This document shows, one piece after another, positions 11,975 to 22,841 of a stretch of 64,000 nucleotides of DNA. The translations under genes were made by a program, and so were the position numbers. Below the pieces are notes generated by a model. It did not search any database. It worked only from the letters and a program-made list of their open reading frames with translations, and was not told where the DNA came from. Source of the stretch: Cristatella mucedo (lineage: Eukaryota; Bryozoa; Phylactolaemata; Cristatellidae); the NCBI GenBank assembly GCA_009760855.2, contig WPIO01000008.1, positions 12,414,001 to 12,478,000 of the forward strand. Direction: 5' to 3'. How positions within the stretch are numbered: position 1 is the first letter of the stretch; each line of letters opens with the position of its first letter.

Positions 11975-12165
11975 TATAATAATAACAATAATAATGCACT
12001 TGATAAAGTGCCCTCAGAGAACTCAATCTCTTTCCAGGCGCTTTACATTTGCTGCAAAGGGAAACGCAATTAAATGGTGAGTAATATCATGCTCGATAAA
12101 CAACATGAATAACATGGTTAGGGGTGACATGCACAGGGTCAGCATGCAAGTGTGGTTAGTGGCTT
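11975..12165 (-). mobile_element. Group A LINE 3' end
   Basis: Minus strand: ATT-rich end at the left, GCGCTTT tail, then the 3' UTR block with CATGCTGACCCTGTGCATG. 5' truncated. Confidence 0.85.
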
Positions 12166-12949
12166 ACTTAACCAGATCTACCTATTTATGACCTCCGATC
12201 TGGTGGATATATGGTGACAGAATCAGACGGGAACACGTTCTCTTTAGGCACCGTTCGGCCGGTCAGTGAGCCATTGCGATAAGCGTTAGTTGTTAGCAAC
12301 TGTCGCACCAACAGGTGAGTTCTTATGGTGCTGCCGTGGGTTTATGGTTTATTGGGCTTATGGCTTATTGAGGCTGAGTTACGGCCTGCAGAGAAAGGGC
12401 AGTGAGAACGCGGACGCAGGAGAAGACGGCCGTGACCCGTCGCACTGCGAGCCCAAATACACAGCTGTTCTTTTACATTCGGTGTGTATGTACCGTCGCT
12501 TGCTCGCTGTCGTGGCGTCAAACTACAACAGTTAACACACGTAGGCGATTGTTTTTTATTCCACGAGAGCGTTGTTGTTGATGACGCAATTAGCGGAATT
12601 ACGGCTGCTCGGTCCGTTTGGCACGCTGTACGCCTCAGGGTTGTACCCAATGCACCCACTTCGCCGTTACCAGAAAGAATAACAGTTAAGCGGACGTTGT
12701 AGTAAATACGAAATCATTATTACTAACTACCTGGCTGCCCTACGGTTGGAATCCAGTGAGACGGATTCTCTTGTAACCACTAGTCTACTTCCCAGATTAG
12801 CACGAATAAAAACTGAAGCTTCGTCACCAGTTTCACTAGACACTTCTTGATTATGCTAATTTATTGCGGCAGCCCACATTTCAATTGAAATGAATAATGA
12901 GTAACCTTACTAAGATACACTCCTGTGAAGCAACGGTAACGTTAATGTC
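12166..12949. other. No feature recognised
   Basis: Unique-looking sequence between LINE copies. Confidence 0.45.
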
Positions 12950-13152
12950 GCTGCCCTGTCCCTGCTGGATTAATCAGCTGCTTTCGACACTATTGACCAC
13001 GATATCCCTACTTGAACCATTGAGAGCAACGATTGGTCTGGCAGACAAGGTACTGGCGTGATTCATATCGCACTAGCACGACCGTGTTCAACCGGCGTCG
13101 TGCGGCGGTCAAGTTTCACCAGACCAGTCACCTTTCGAGTTCCACAAAGGTC
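12950..13152 (+). mobile_element. Group B LINE, upstream half of a split copy
   Basis: Plus strand: AAFDTIDHDI palm motif of LINE reverse transcriptase, decayed up to the V-P-x-x-S-A-L equivalent of GVPQGS. The copy resumes at about 14466. Confidence 0.65.
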
Positions 13153-14465
13153 CGCCCTCGATGTAATGTAATGTAACGCATCTCCGTCTGTAACTCCACA
13201 AAGCCATAAAGACTATGTGTGTGTTACGCAGGAGAGTTTTGTATAGCGTACTCACAGCCTAAGCGGCTTTCGGTGCGCATTCTGTAGCCAGCAGACTTCA
13301 TCTCACGCAACAAAGAGAAAGTGAGAAGCATAGCAGAGTCAGGAGAGTAGTTGAGGTAGTGAGTAGCATGGAAGTAGCAGCTCAGGGCCACTGAAAAGGA
13401 TGAGCCATAGTCGGCAGCAGGAGAGTAGTTGTCGTTGCGTAAGAATTGTGAAAGCGAGTTGCAGTTCTAGGACCTGTCGAGCTAAAGCTTCTGTCGCCAA
13501 CGGTCTTTAAGCGGAGGAATGGAACAGCTAATTTATTGTCCACACAAGACCTGAGGGCGCGAACAGGCTGGAACTGGTACAGCAGCTCAGGTAGATACGA
13601 AGGAGCCAAGCCGTGGCGGGCCTTGTGGGTCAGCGTAAGAACTCTGTATCCTCTGTATCCGTTGCTCAACCGGCATCCATCCTAGCTCTTTTAGCAAATG
13701 AGACACATGCTCAAACCTCTGGAACTTGAAGACTAGCCTCGCAGTCATATTCATAGTCAGGTGCAGTGGCCTATTGCTTTTTTTGGTAGCCCAGCCAAAA
13801 GGGAATTACAATAATCAAGCCGAGAAAGAACTAAGGAGCTAGTTAAATTTTTTGCAAGCCACTGTGGAAGACAGCTCCTAATCTTGGATAGGGATCGGAC
13901 GTGATGGCAAGCTGTACAAGCAGTCTTCTGAATGAAGCTTTTAAAATTGAGGCAGCTGTCGAAAACGACACCTAAATTTCGAACACGTGGTGATGGTTGC
14001 ACAACAGTATCCTTATTAAAAGAGCAAGGCCTTTTAATCCAGCCACACGCTTAGGGCGTCCTGTGAGAAGCAGTTCGGTTTTATCGTCATTTAGTTTCTG
14101 GAAGTTGTCCGACATCCAGGATCGAATGTCGGCAAGGCAAGCATTCAGTTTCTCAGTTGCTGCAGCAGAGTCTGACGGTTTGAATGACAAATACAGCTGA
14201 GTATCGTCAGCATAAAAGTGATATCCTACCTATTCCATGGGCCTTAATCACTTTTCCCAGAGGTTGAGTATAACTGGAGAACAGCAAGGGGCCAAAGACC
14301 CTTGAGGGACTCCACGGGTGACCCGTCTCGTGTGAGATCTGGCCCCACACGACACGGATTGAGTACGATCAGACGAGTACGACTTAAACCACGCCCGTGC
14401 CTCATCTGCCAGACGTTCGTTGCCGATCGTTGTTCTTAATCGCTCAAGTAGAACATCGATCATTT
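13153..14465 (-). mobile_element. Group B LINE inserted into another group B LINE
   Basis: Minus strand. TTACATTACATTACA tail at the left; long 3' UTR; then ORF pieces: SLSKIRSCLPQWLAKNLTSS, LNACLADIRSWMSDNFQKLN, and the palm segment ending GVPQGS at 14290-14300. Truncated at its 5' end within the RT. Stops present. Confidence 0.88.
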
Positions 14466-15110
14466 CCTGTTCTCCACTTATGCTGAGCCTCCATTGTTTG
14501 GGCCCATAGGATAAGCCTTCTATGCTGACAATACTCAGCTGTATTTTTCATTTAAACTCATAATCTGTTTCAGCGACCGAAAAACTGAATGCTTGCCTTG
14601 CAGACATTTCATCCTGGATGTTCAGCAACCTTAAACTAAATGACGATAAAAACGATCTGCTTCTCATAGGACACCTTAAACGTGAGGCTGAACAAGAAGA
14701 CTTTGCTCTTCAAATAGGTGATATTTTGGTTCGACCGTCCACTATGTGCTCGAAATTAGGTGTTGTCTTATACAACTACCAACATTTTGAAAGTTGTATT
14801 AAGAACCTTGCCTTCACAGCTAGCCACCTTATCCGATCTCTATCTACAAACACTGTACCTGCTGCTTGCGGACGTTAACAACAATTATTTGGTGATGATT
14901 TCTACACAGCATTTGTAAAGTACATAGAAAGAGATTCAGTTCCCTGAGGGTGCTACACAAATGTATTATTAATGCTATTTTCCACGGTGGCTCTCAAAAA
15001 TTTAACTAGCTCCCTCGTTTTGTCTAGGCTAGATTATTGCAATTCCATGTTGGCTGCACTACATTAAAAACCATTAGGCCACTGGTGATAAACATTATAG
15101 GTGGTGAACA
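14466..15110 (+). mobile_element. Group B LINE, downstream half of the split copy
   Basis: Plus strand: FYADNTQLYFSF (RT catalytic YADD decayed to YADN), LNACLADISSWM, LNDDKNDLLLIGHLKR, then after a short insertion NLTSSLVLSRLDYCNSM. Continues the copy broken at 13152. Confidence 0.8.
14850..14988 (+). mobile_element. Group A-type tail inserted into the group B LINE
   Basis: CAGCATTTGTAAAGTACATA, then GAGGGTGCTACACAAATG and TATTATT interrupt the group B reading between the SLS...CG and FPRW-like segments. Confidence 0.65.
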
Positions 15111-15317
15111 CGGGTGCTAGGCTAGTCACCAAATGCCAGAGCAATGTAAGCATATACATGCGGATTGTAGGGATAAGTTCGTTTTGGTTATTTGAACCAG
15201 CCAAGCTTGGAACAGGGCTTAATTCTCAGTGCGACACCTGAGATTGCGTAATTAACTTCTACACAACTCAAATATTATCAGTTGGCAAGTCCTTCGAAGA
15301 CCACGCCGTGAATTGGG

Positions 15318-15470
15318 GCCGTGATAGCCCAGGAGATAAGGGCTCACTCTACACGACCGAGGTTGTGGGTTCAAATCCTTCAGTGGGCAACCCTATATTG
15401 CCAACTGCAAGCGATGGTGAAAGCCGTTAAGCCACTATACAAAATGAGGTTGTTAAATCAGCTAGTATTG
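15318..15470 (+). mobile_element. S2 SINE
   Basis: GCCGTGATAGCCCAGGAGAT, GTTGTGGGTTCAAATCCTTC (B box), AAGCCGTTAAG, end GAGGTTGTTAAATCAGCTAG. Confidence 0.75.
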
Positions 15471-15860
15471 TTTATAAGCCTATCGCGAACATCCGTGATA
15501 TCTGCCCCGTCGGGTGCAACTGCCCAAGATACCCATAGTTGCACGGTTATGAAAGTCGCTCACAAATAGGCCATGCAAAATCACACGAGACTTACTGAGC
15601 CAAGTTGTTCCCCAATGACCGGTTAAGTTAGTACTACATTCTACTGATGTACTACACTTAAATGCCATGTCATCCATCGATATGCAAAACAAGAACGAGA
15701 GCAATGCCCATAGCAGGCAAAAACTTTAATACAGCTCCAAGTCATAGAGTTGACATGCTGCACCTTTAATAACCAAAAATAAATAAGACCCACAGATAAA
15801 CTCACGTGTGCTTCCAAGTCATGAAAAAGTGATGTCAAGCTCGCTGCTTGCTTGACTAGA

Positions 15861-16170
15861 CTAATAGCAAAGCTGCTTGTTACACTTTTGTACCTCTGCC
15901 AACGTTCCATTGGACAACCATAGTTCACGCCGCTTCTCTCGAGCTATATGTGCCTCAAACAGCAGCTTGTTTATCTCATAGTATGGGGAGTTCATATCAG
16001 CCATGTTGCTTTGCAGACACTCGGTTCGAGTAGATGGCTGCTCGTCAAGGTGGTGGCCAAGAATTACATGGCTTGGTGGAAACATGGCAGGCTGAGCAGC
16101 CACATGGTAGCCATTGACGATAGGAGCTCCATACTGGAGGGATTCCTGAGAAGCAGATGCATCTGCCTTG
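15861..16170 (-). CDS. VCF1/FAM104-like small protein, terminal coding exon
   Basis: 310 nt from acceptor CTATTTCCAG to a TAG stop, 102 codons after the split first codon. The protein is polar, then has a conserved-looking C-terminal helix: SPYYEINKLLFEAHIAREKR. The pattern Y-x-x-IN-x-LL-x-EAH is what I remember from the C-terminal helix of the VCF1/FAM104 nuclear cofactors that bind VCP/p97. Phase 2 joins cleanly to the exon at 16291. The family name is from memory of one short motif, so a different small nuclear protein is possible; that this is a real exon is more certain than its name. ATTAAA-type polyadenylation signals follow on the minus strand near 15730 and 15770. Confidence 0.5.
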
Positions 16171-16290
16171 CTGGAAATAGATAACCACTATCGCTGACAT
16201 CTGCTAGGTACACAATAAAACGCTTAACACATTACATCGATTAAAAAAAATGCCACAGCACCAAGACCCCTGCTGTCGACTACAGCTTAC

Positions 16291-16371
16291 CTCAATTGCA
16301 ACTCATTTATACGCTTGGCGATTGGCTCGTCTATGTCCTCACCGTCTGCTGATCTTTTCCTGCTGTGTACA
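16291..16371 (-). CDS. VCF1/FAM104-like small protein, upstream exon with basic NLS-like segment
   Basis: 81 nt, acceptor GTTGTTGCTGCAG, donor GTAAGC. It encodes RKRSADGEDIDEPIAKRI, two basic clusters separated by an acidic stretch, typical of a bipartite nuclear signal. It begins with one base of a split codon and ends in phase 2, fitting the next exon 120 nt downstream. The first coding exon, which must end in phase 2, was not found to the right. Confidence 0.5.
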
Positions 16372-18985
16372 CTGCAGCAACAACAGGGAGTGGGCTAGAT
16401 ATATAGCAACCTCCACAAGACACCATGGATAGCTGCAGATCAATGAAAAATACTATAAATTTCACGAAGACCAATCGTGCCTGGGGCACAAGCGACCAAC
16501 CACCATATGCCTACTCTGCAGCTACTTTCTGAAAGTATTCGCATATTTCTAACCAAAATACCTTGATTCAGTCAGCCTTGATTCAGAAAATGCCAAAACG
16601 AAGCTTGTGTACACAGCCAACTTAACTGCAACAAGATGCCAGCTCCCCATCTCAATCTGAAATTCTAGGTCAGCCATCTCCAGTCCAATGACTGGCTCTG
16701 GACCCACGATGATAACGCACCTCTAACTTAAGATATATCCTACTTTATGAACAGGCGTCCTAGTTCTTGACCGCATGATCATTAACATTTCGTGTCTGCC
16801 TCCTGGTTGTATAGCATGCTTGCTGAGATCGAAATCTGCATGACTAAGATATCAAGACCACGTAGAAAGTATGGGCTCCCATCATAGAATAATCCCATTA
16901 TCCAAACCAATATGTTAACCATCTAGTCACTACGTGCACGGCTGTAGTAACTGCAACTTTTTTTTAAGCAGACCGAAAAGTGGAATAGCAAGGCTTTCGG
17001 TAAATCGAAGGGAATCCAGGCCACCCAGCAACAGCATTTTAGCCCGAGCCGAGTGCGAGTCTGTCCTTCAGTCCTTCTCTGCACATTGCCAATCTGCACT
17101 AGCATATCTCAACCAATTCAGCAGCAGTTTGCTCTTTGGCTGCCTGGCAGCAATACGAGCCTCCCTCGAGCTGCCACGGCTAGCTCGGCTAATATAATAT
17201 AAATATCAACACATATATATATATATATTTAATATATATATAACATATGTATATATATATTAAATATATAATATATACTAAATATAAAAACAGGTACGTG
17301 TTTATAAAAAAAATCAGGTGTTATAGACAATAAATATAATATTTTTACTAGTGCTGCAGTGACTTTATCAGGGCTAGGCTCAAAGGTCCCTGTCGAAAAT
17401 GAGAACCGACAGCACCTTAGACGCATATGTCTGTAGCATCGCCTGCTCTGGCAGTGCAACTCGTTCATCTGACTACGCTCTGACTGCGCAGGCTGCACAA
17501 GACAGCAGCCGAGTCAACCAACAGCACAATCATTTGTTGTTGATCACGTGAGCAACAGCTAGTCAGGGACAGGCCAACAAAGCAACTACCCGTTACCAGT
17601 CTGCTAAGTAATGAATGAACATGCATGCACTTCCACTTCTCACAGGTGAGGAGTGATGCTTAGAGTATGTGAAATGAAACGGCATGTGTAGACACATGTC
17701 TCCCATACAGCAGGTGCACGGATTAAAAATCACATGCTTAGAACACGCACCACCGAGTCAGAAAGAGAAAAAACCGGGATTCAGATTACGAGTGTTACTA
17801 CAATGGCACCAAATACCGGCATGCATGCAGAAACAGTCCTGACCTAACAACGTAGTGCTGCCACGAACATTGCATTAGACAGCAGCTACCCACTGAGGTT
17901 TTGCAAGTGGCATGTCCAAAAAGGCAGGAATACCGGGTCTCTTGAATGGGTGTCAATATCCCCACGACTTATGTACATCAAGTAAACGCATGCAAACCTA
18001 AGCAACCAATCAGAAAACCCAGTACCCAGACCCAAATGATTTAAAAATGATTTACAAAACCGATTACATCTTATGACATGATTACCATGCTTAAAAACAG
18101 AACATCGTGTGCTCACCGAGAGCCCGCCACTGAGCACTCACACCCCATAGATAGGCTTCCACATCCACTGAAATAAGTTTTCAACAAGTGCAAATTTAGT
18201 AAGGCAAGCTTTCAAATAACAACATGGAATTATAATGTGTTATTATCCTTGAAGTCCGTGCAATTCGTGCCTAGTACGAAACAATAAAGAGATCAATACT
18301 TGTAGCAGGCGAAAACTTTGACGCATTGCAAGCCTTAGGGCAGACACCAATTTGGATCATCAACAAATAAATTCAACACTAAACATCTGACAGTCAAACA
18401 GAAACACCAGCTTACACCGGCCATGAAGTCATGACCAGGGCGTAAATTAATTCATAAAAAGGTCGCGATAGGTCATACAGGAGCACAAAGCTCGAGATCA
18501 GGTGCAACACCAAGGATTACAAGCAAAATGTTACACTGTGACTTGGTACAAAAATGTAAGCCGAAAAGATATCTCAAAACGTGTTCCTTTAACGCAAATA
18601 TAAACAGACGCAAGAGACCATGTTGAAAATCCTGCCATGGGCACAGTGCTCATGGCAGAAAGTGGGCTGCCTGTATGCATAGACAACGCCGTATTAGCTG
18701 CTGTACCGGTGCAGCGCTGCCAGCTGTGGAGCCACTAACGGATGCATCGCGGCACCTCGAATAATGAGGAACTCGGAAATCAGCTCGGTTGCAACTGCAA
18801 CTGTACAGCTAACGGAAAACTTGGCCGCTACGACGTAGTGGTATATGCGCAAGCAAATAAAACTATACCTCGAGCAGCAACGCTTATTCGTGCCCCCATG
18901 ACAATGCATTGAACGAGAGCCCATCGGCACATAGTTGCAACTATTGCATGCCTTTTACAGTACTCACTCTCGTGGCTTACTATAC
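16372..18985. other. No recognised gene; probable intron or 5' region of the small gene
   Basis: Read on both strands. An AT-rich microsatellite lies at 17205-17290. I recognise no coding motif or repeat in the rest. The missing 5' exon of the gene at 15861-16371 could be here or in 19048-19700. Confidence 0.4.
17205..17290. repeat. AT-rich imperfect microsatellite
   Basis: ATATATAT, TTTAATATAT and ATATTAAATATA mixtures. Confidence 0.9.
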
Positions 18986-19047
18986 GTGCAGTGCCTAGAA
19001 AGACAGCAAGTTTTCTGAGGAAGCTGTAAAAATGTATTATTATTATT
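18986..19047 (+). repeat. Group A-type LINE tail remnant
   Basis: GTGCAGTGCCTAGAAAGA to AAAAATGTATTATTATTATT; only the tail survives. Confidence 0.65.
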
Positions 19048-19699
19048 ATCAACAATGAGGTCAGGCCCTAAAACGCCCCTTAAACGGTTTCTTGAAAACA
19101 GCGTGACTATACAAACGGCAGCGCAGGACTCAACCGCTAAGCAGCACGACATTCCACTATATTTAATTCGCCGGGATAATACGAAATGCGACTTATCAGT
19201 CAACTCTTGCTCGCTCGCTAACCAACGCAGCTTCACACAGGCATAATTCACGCCATAGATATACGCTAAACTCAAATCGGCATATAGTACCAACATTAGA
19301 CCGCGCTGAGAAAAAGTCGGCCTAAGATCAACAAAAATTGACATCATGATCATACCTCATGGTTTCCTGCTCATGAACAGCTCATATCTAGCGTGACGGG
19401 CTCTACAAAAGTCACATCCAAGTGAGACGACGTCGAGCCACCACCGAGCAGTTTTTCTCACAACGATCCCGTTTATCTCGGTATGAGCTTCCGTCGTGCG
19501 GCACGAAACGCCATTGAGTGTAACGACTGCGCGACCCTCAAGAGTTGAGGGTATCGGCTCGACGCCTGCAACGTGCTAAGACCTGGCGCTCGCAATGTGC
19601 CAACGATAATGAAACTGCTCTCTATATTCCGCGCGCAGCGCTCGCAATAATACCGTACTAAAAAAGCACAAACAACAACTGGTATATCGCGGCCGATAA
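19048..19699. other. Moderately CpG-rich stretch, no gene recognised
   Basis: More CG dinucleotides than the flanks, especially 19420-19700, with no domain visible. It could be a promoter for the minus-strand gene to its left; nothing in the sequence proves it. Confidence 0.25.
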
Positions 19700-20230
19700 T
19701 ATTAATTATAGAGATAATATATTTGTATAGCGCCTCCGAGAACGTAATCTCTTTCTAGGCATTTGAAATATGCTGTAAAAAAACACAGTTAGTATTAATA
19801 TGCACAGCATCAGCATGCATAAGCGTACAAAGGATAATGCACACAGACTTACCAAATGCTATGAAGAACAGGTGCGCTTTTAGCTTACAGTTAAAAGCGT
19901 CAGCAGGGAGTGAGTTCTAGGATTTGGAAGCCTGTGAGCTTACGGCACGGACTCTACAGAATTTGAGGTTGTTTAGAGGCACATCTACAGGATTTGAGTC
20001 GGAAAAGTGGGCTGTACGGTGCCTAGCCTGATTGGGTCACAGTTCGACTAGGTAGAGCGGAGCATGAGGATGAATGGACCCTAAAAGTGAGTGACAAGAC
20101 TTTGAATTAGATACTACGCTCTATATCTTGGAGCTGGCCAGTGCAGGGGTCAGTGCGACGTGCCGCCTAGCATAAGGAAGCTGTTACGTTCGCGAGAGGC
20201 AAGCCTGTCAGCAGAGTTTTGCATCAACTC
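19700..20230 (-). mobile_element. Old group A LINE 3' part
   Basis: Minus strand. Tail complement at 19722-19770; 3' UTR with GCATGCTGATGCTGTGCAT; then a C-terminal coding remnant similar to 7225-7560. More diverged than the other copies. Ends close to the copia-type element. Confidence 0.7.
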
Positions 20231-20527
20231 TGTGCGCCTGTTCCGCACGCGTCGCAAGACCTGCATGCGGTGATTTAGCTAGGTCGAGAAAGGACCTATC
20301 AAAATTTGTCTTTCTTGCATCTATATTCGCATTCCGCCTTGATTTGAATAGGGCAGCGGGATGATCGGCAGCCCACAGTGGGTGGAAATGAAAAGACCAG
20401 GTGAGCGAGACTCGGTAGTCAGCGGCTCCAGCTCCAGCCTTCACCTTCACAAAATGTAAAGACCATTCTTTCATTATTGCTATTTGCTACCGGTGTAAAA
20501 GGCTGCAGCCCCCAGGTCGGAGTATGC

Positions 20528-20938
20528 TGCGAGACGCAGTGCTGCCGTGAAGCCATTCGCCGGTAAACGGTCGAGAAAACGACGGTGTTTAATTAAGCAG
20601 CTAACAAACAGAACGTGGACCGTATCAAATACGGACAAAGAATAAGCAACAAACGGGCCCAATTTTAAAGTAGTCTACATGACTACTATTGGCTGAGCAA
20701 GCCGTCATGCATACTAATCTTAATACTACTACTGGCTTCTTTTCACGATCACGCTCTGATCAGCTGTAGCTGATGAGGCCTTGGCAGAGGCCTATTGGCC
20801 CAGGTAGATGTGATTTGCAGCCAGTCAGCAGTGGTCTGCAGCACCGAAAATAGCCACGTGTCCTAGTTAGTCAGTGCTGCAGTGCAGGTCAAGGTGAAAT
20901 CGTCCGGCAAAATGGCTATGAGGCGGTTTCAGCCAACA
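20528..20938 (-). repeat. 3' LTR of the copia-type element
   Basis: 411 bp. Aligns in two blocks with the other LTR: 20528-20645 with 22842-22962, and 20692-20938 with 23781-24034. It has TG and CA ends. Confidence 0.88.
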
Positions 20939-20950
20939 CCTCCCCTCTCT
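20939..20950 (-). other. Polypurine tract of the copia-type element
   Basis: AGAGAGGGGAGG on the minus strand, directly before the TGTTGG start of the 3' LTR. Confidence 0.8.
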
Positions 20951-20984
20951 GAGCAGCCAGTGCCGGTCACGTGGGTGTACGAAG

Positions 20985-21240
20985 TCCAACATTGGTCGCA
21001 CAAACAGACAGTTTCATAAATCTGGAACTCTATCATGGCAGCATTAGACAAGGAAGTTCTCGGAGAGTTGCACTTAACAACTGGCCAAAACATCTCGGTG
21101 AAATCATTGCCAACCATCTGAAAATTGCCTTGAGCAAAGAAGTAGAGCATTAAGCAGTTAAGGGACCCTTCTGCATCGAGCTTCACCTTAAAGGCAGCTT
21201 TGCATCTGACGACATGCCTGCCCTCGGGTAGTCTGGAAAG
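20985..21240 (-). pseudogene. Copia-type reverse transcriptase N-terminal remnant
   Basis: Minus strand: FKVKLDAEGS, FFAQGNFQMVGNDF and MFWPVVKCNS match the W-FKVK-x-D-G, AQGF-Q-x-x-G-x-DF and FAPVVK motifs at the start of the copia RT. The palm with the YVDD motif is missing. Confidence 0.75.
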
Positions 21241-21639
21241 CCTCACGGACATGATTGCTTAAAGAAACATTTTCATTATCATTAGCAGCAGTCCACAAAT
21301 GTGCTGCCATGCTGCTCAGAGCATCGTGCTAGGTCATAGACTCATCGCGGCAATCAGTCACAGCCTCTGCCACTAACCCATACTACAGATTAGGTTGATT
21401 CGTAGACGCGCTGTCAGTCGCAGCTAGCACCTGTTGCCCAGCCTCTGCAGAAGCAAGTCGTTCGAGGAGTTTCGTGGCATCCTCCACTGGCGCACAAATC
21501 TCCGAGTAAAGGTTCGTCGTATAACCTGGGACAGATTTAGATGCGTGAGCAGCTGCTGCTGCATGCTGTCTCACGGAAGTACTCAGCAGATAGAAAAGTC
21601 TCACATGTCGTACGCCAGAAGCAGCCACTTAAGTTGACC

Positions 21640-22020
21640 AAGGTATGGTAAATGAAACGCGACTACCATCAAACTCCACCTTAAAACCTCTCTCGATACG
21701 TTGGCTTAACAAAAAAGGCTCTTGGCAAATTTGGATACAACTACAACATCTCGCAGTTTAGCTTTGCCTCAGGTACTATCAACACGCAGCTGAGCACATA
21801 CCGTACCAATGCTTGTCGCTTCAAGCACTTATCCATCACCAACCGCAGCGCTGCAATCAATTTTCATGCAGTGTGTAAATAGTTCTGGCTCATATCACAT
21901 ATGCTGAGTGGCTCTAGAATCTATAAGACACTCCAGCTGCTACAGAAGCTAGTAGGCACACGAGTCAGCAGTAAAAACGAGGCAGTCGTCAGTCAAGGTG
22001 TTAGCCTCGAGGTTTGGCAT
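21640..22020 (-). pseudogene. Copia-type protease and pre-integrase remnant
   Basis: Minus strand, with stops: LIDSRATQHM corresponds to the aspartic protease active site (usually DSGATxHM), followed by ELFTHC and a GTVCAQLRVD strand. The next stretch, ERGFKVEFDGSRVSF, continues into GVRHVRLFYL at 21590-21625, the pre-integrase end. Confidence 0.7.
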
Positions 22021-22024
22021 TCTC

Positions 22025-22725
22025 TTCTCTCTACCTTTTAAAACATCGTGAGGCGTTGTGACCGACTACCAAATAGTAGAGACGCTTACAGGTAAACTTG
22101 AAAGCGTGCTGATTGCCGTGCGTAGTGGGCATAGCCGCTTTGCTGGCTTTCCAGGCTTCATTCAAAGCCATGAGAGCCATCCCTTTCACACTTTCGTCGA
22201 TGGGACGGCCGATTTCCCCACTCAGACGCTCATGCACCAGATTGCCCTGAACAAAGCAAGCGTTAAGTCGCGCATCTCCCTTGCTTCAATGGCGGCACTT
22301 ATCAGCGGCTGCCACGAGTCCGCTAGCCCATTAAACATGCGGATGACAATCTGTTCCACAGGTATAGTGTCTCCTGCAGCTTGGAGCATGTTAGCAATCT
22401 GCTTAACTTCGCTTTCGCGATCCTGGACATCGTCACTTTCTGACATTCAGATAGATGCAAGCTTCTGGTGTAGGAGAAGTCTTCTCATCAGCGTTCTCGA
22501 AGCATTTATGGCATCCAGGTTCCGCCACGCCTCCGAAACCGTTGCCCTAGTTCCAATACGGGGACTCATAAGCAAGCACAGAATCCAAGACAGCCACGAC
22601 GAGCACAGACAAAGCCTTCGTTGTACGCCGGTCAAACTCTTGCTGTGCCTTACCGTCCTCTTCGTCTCTATTGCAACTCTTACCGGTAAGAGATACAACA
22701 TCGACGGGCCGTCTCTCGTCGCCAT
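22025..22725 (-). pseudogene. Copia-type Gag, frameshifted
   Basis: Two minus-strand reading segments show the copia Gag (UBN2-like) pattern: SEAWRNLDAI, then ESEVKQIANMLQAAGDTIP, then MFNGLADSWQPLISAA. After a frameshift comes a basic stretch and a decayed zinc knuckle (C, then GHNASRC). Nucleocapsid-type protein; not functional. Confidence 0.75.
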
Positions 22726-22825
22726 TTACGACACAGGTCTATGATAAAGAAGTTGAACTTCGCCTGGGTACTCCACAGCGCCAATGCTCACCCGTAAACT
22801 TCTCCGAATGAACGTCGCCAGTGAA

Positions 22826-22841
22826 CGCTGGGCCCATAACC
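22826..22841 (-). other. Primer-binding site of the copia-type element
   Basis: GGTTATGGGCCCAGCG directly follows the CA end of the 5' LTR. It has the same form as the copia primer-binding site. Confidence 0.8.

Noticed and set aside
22058-22744. 228-codon plus-strand open frame
   Set aside because: It is antisense to the copia-type Gag remnant; the minus-strand reading has the family motifs, the plus strand has none.
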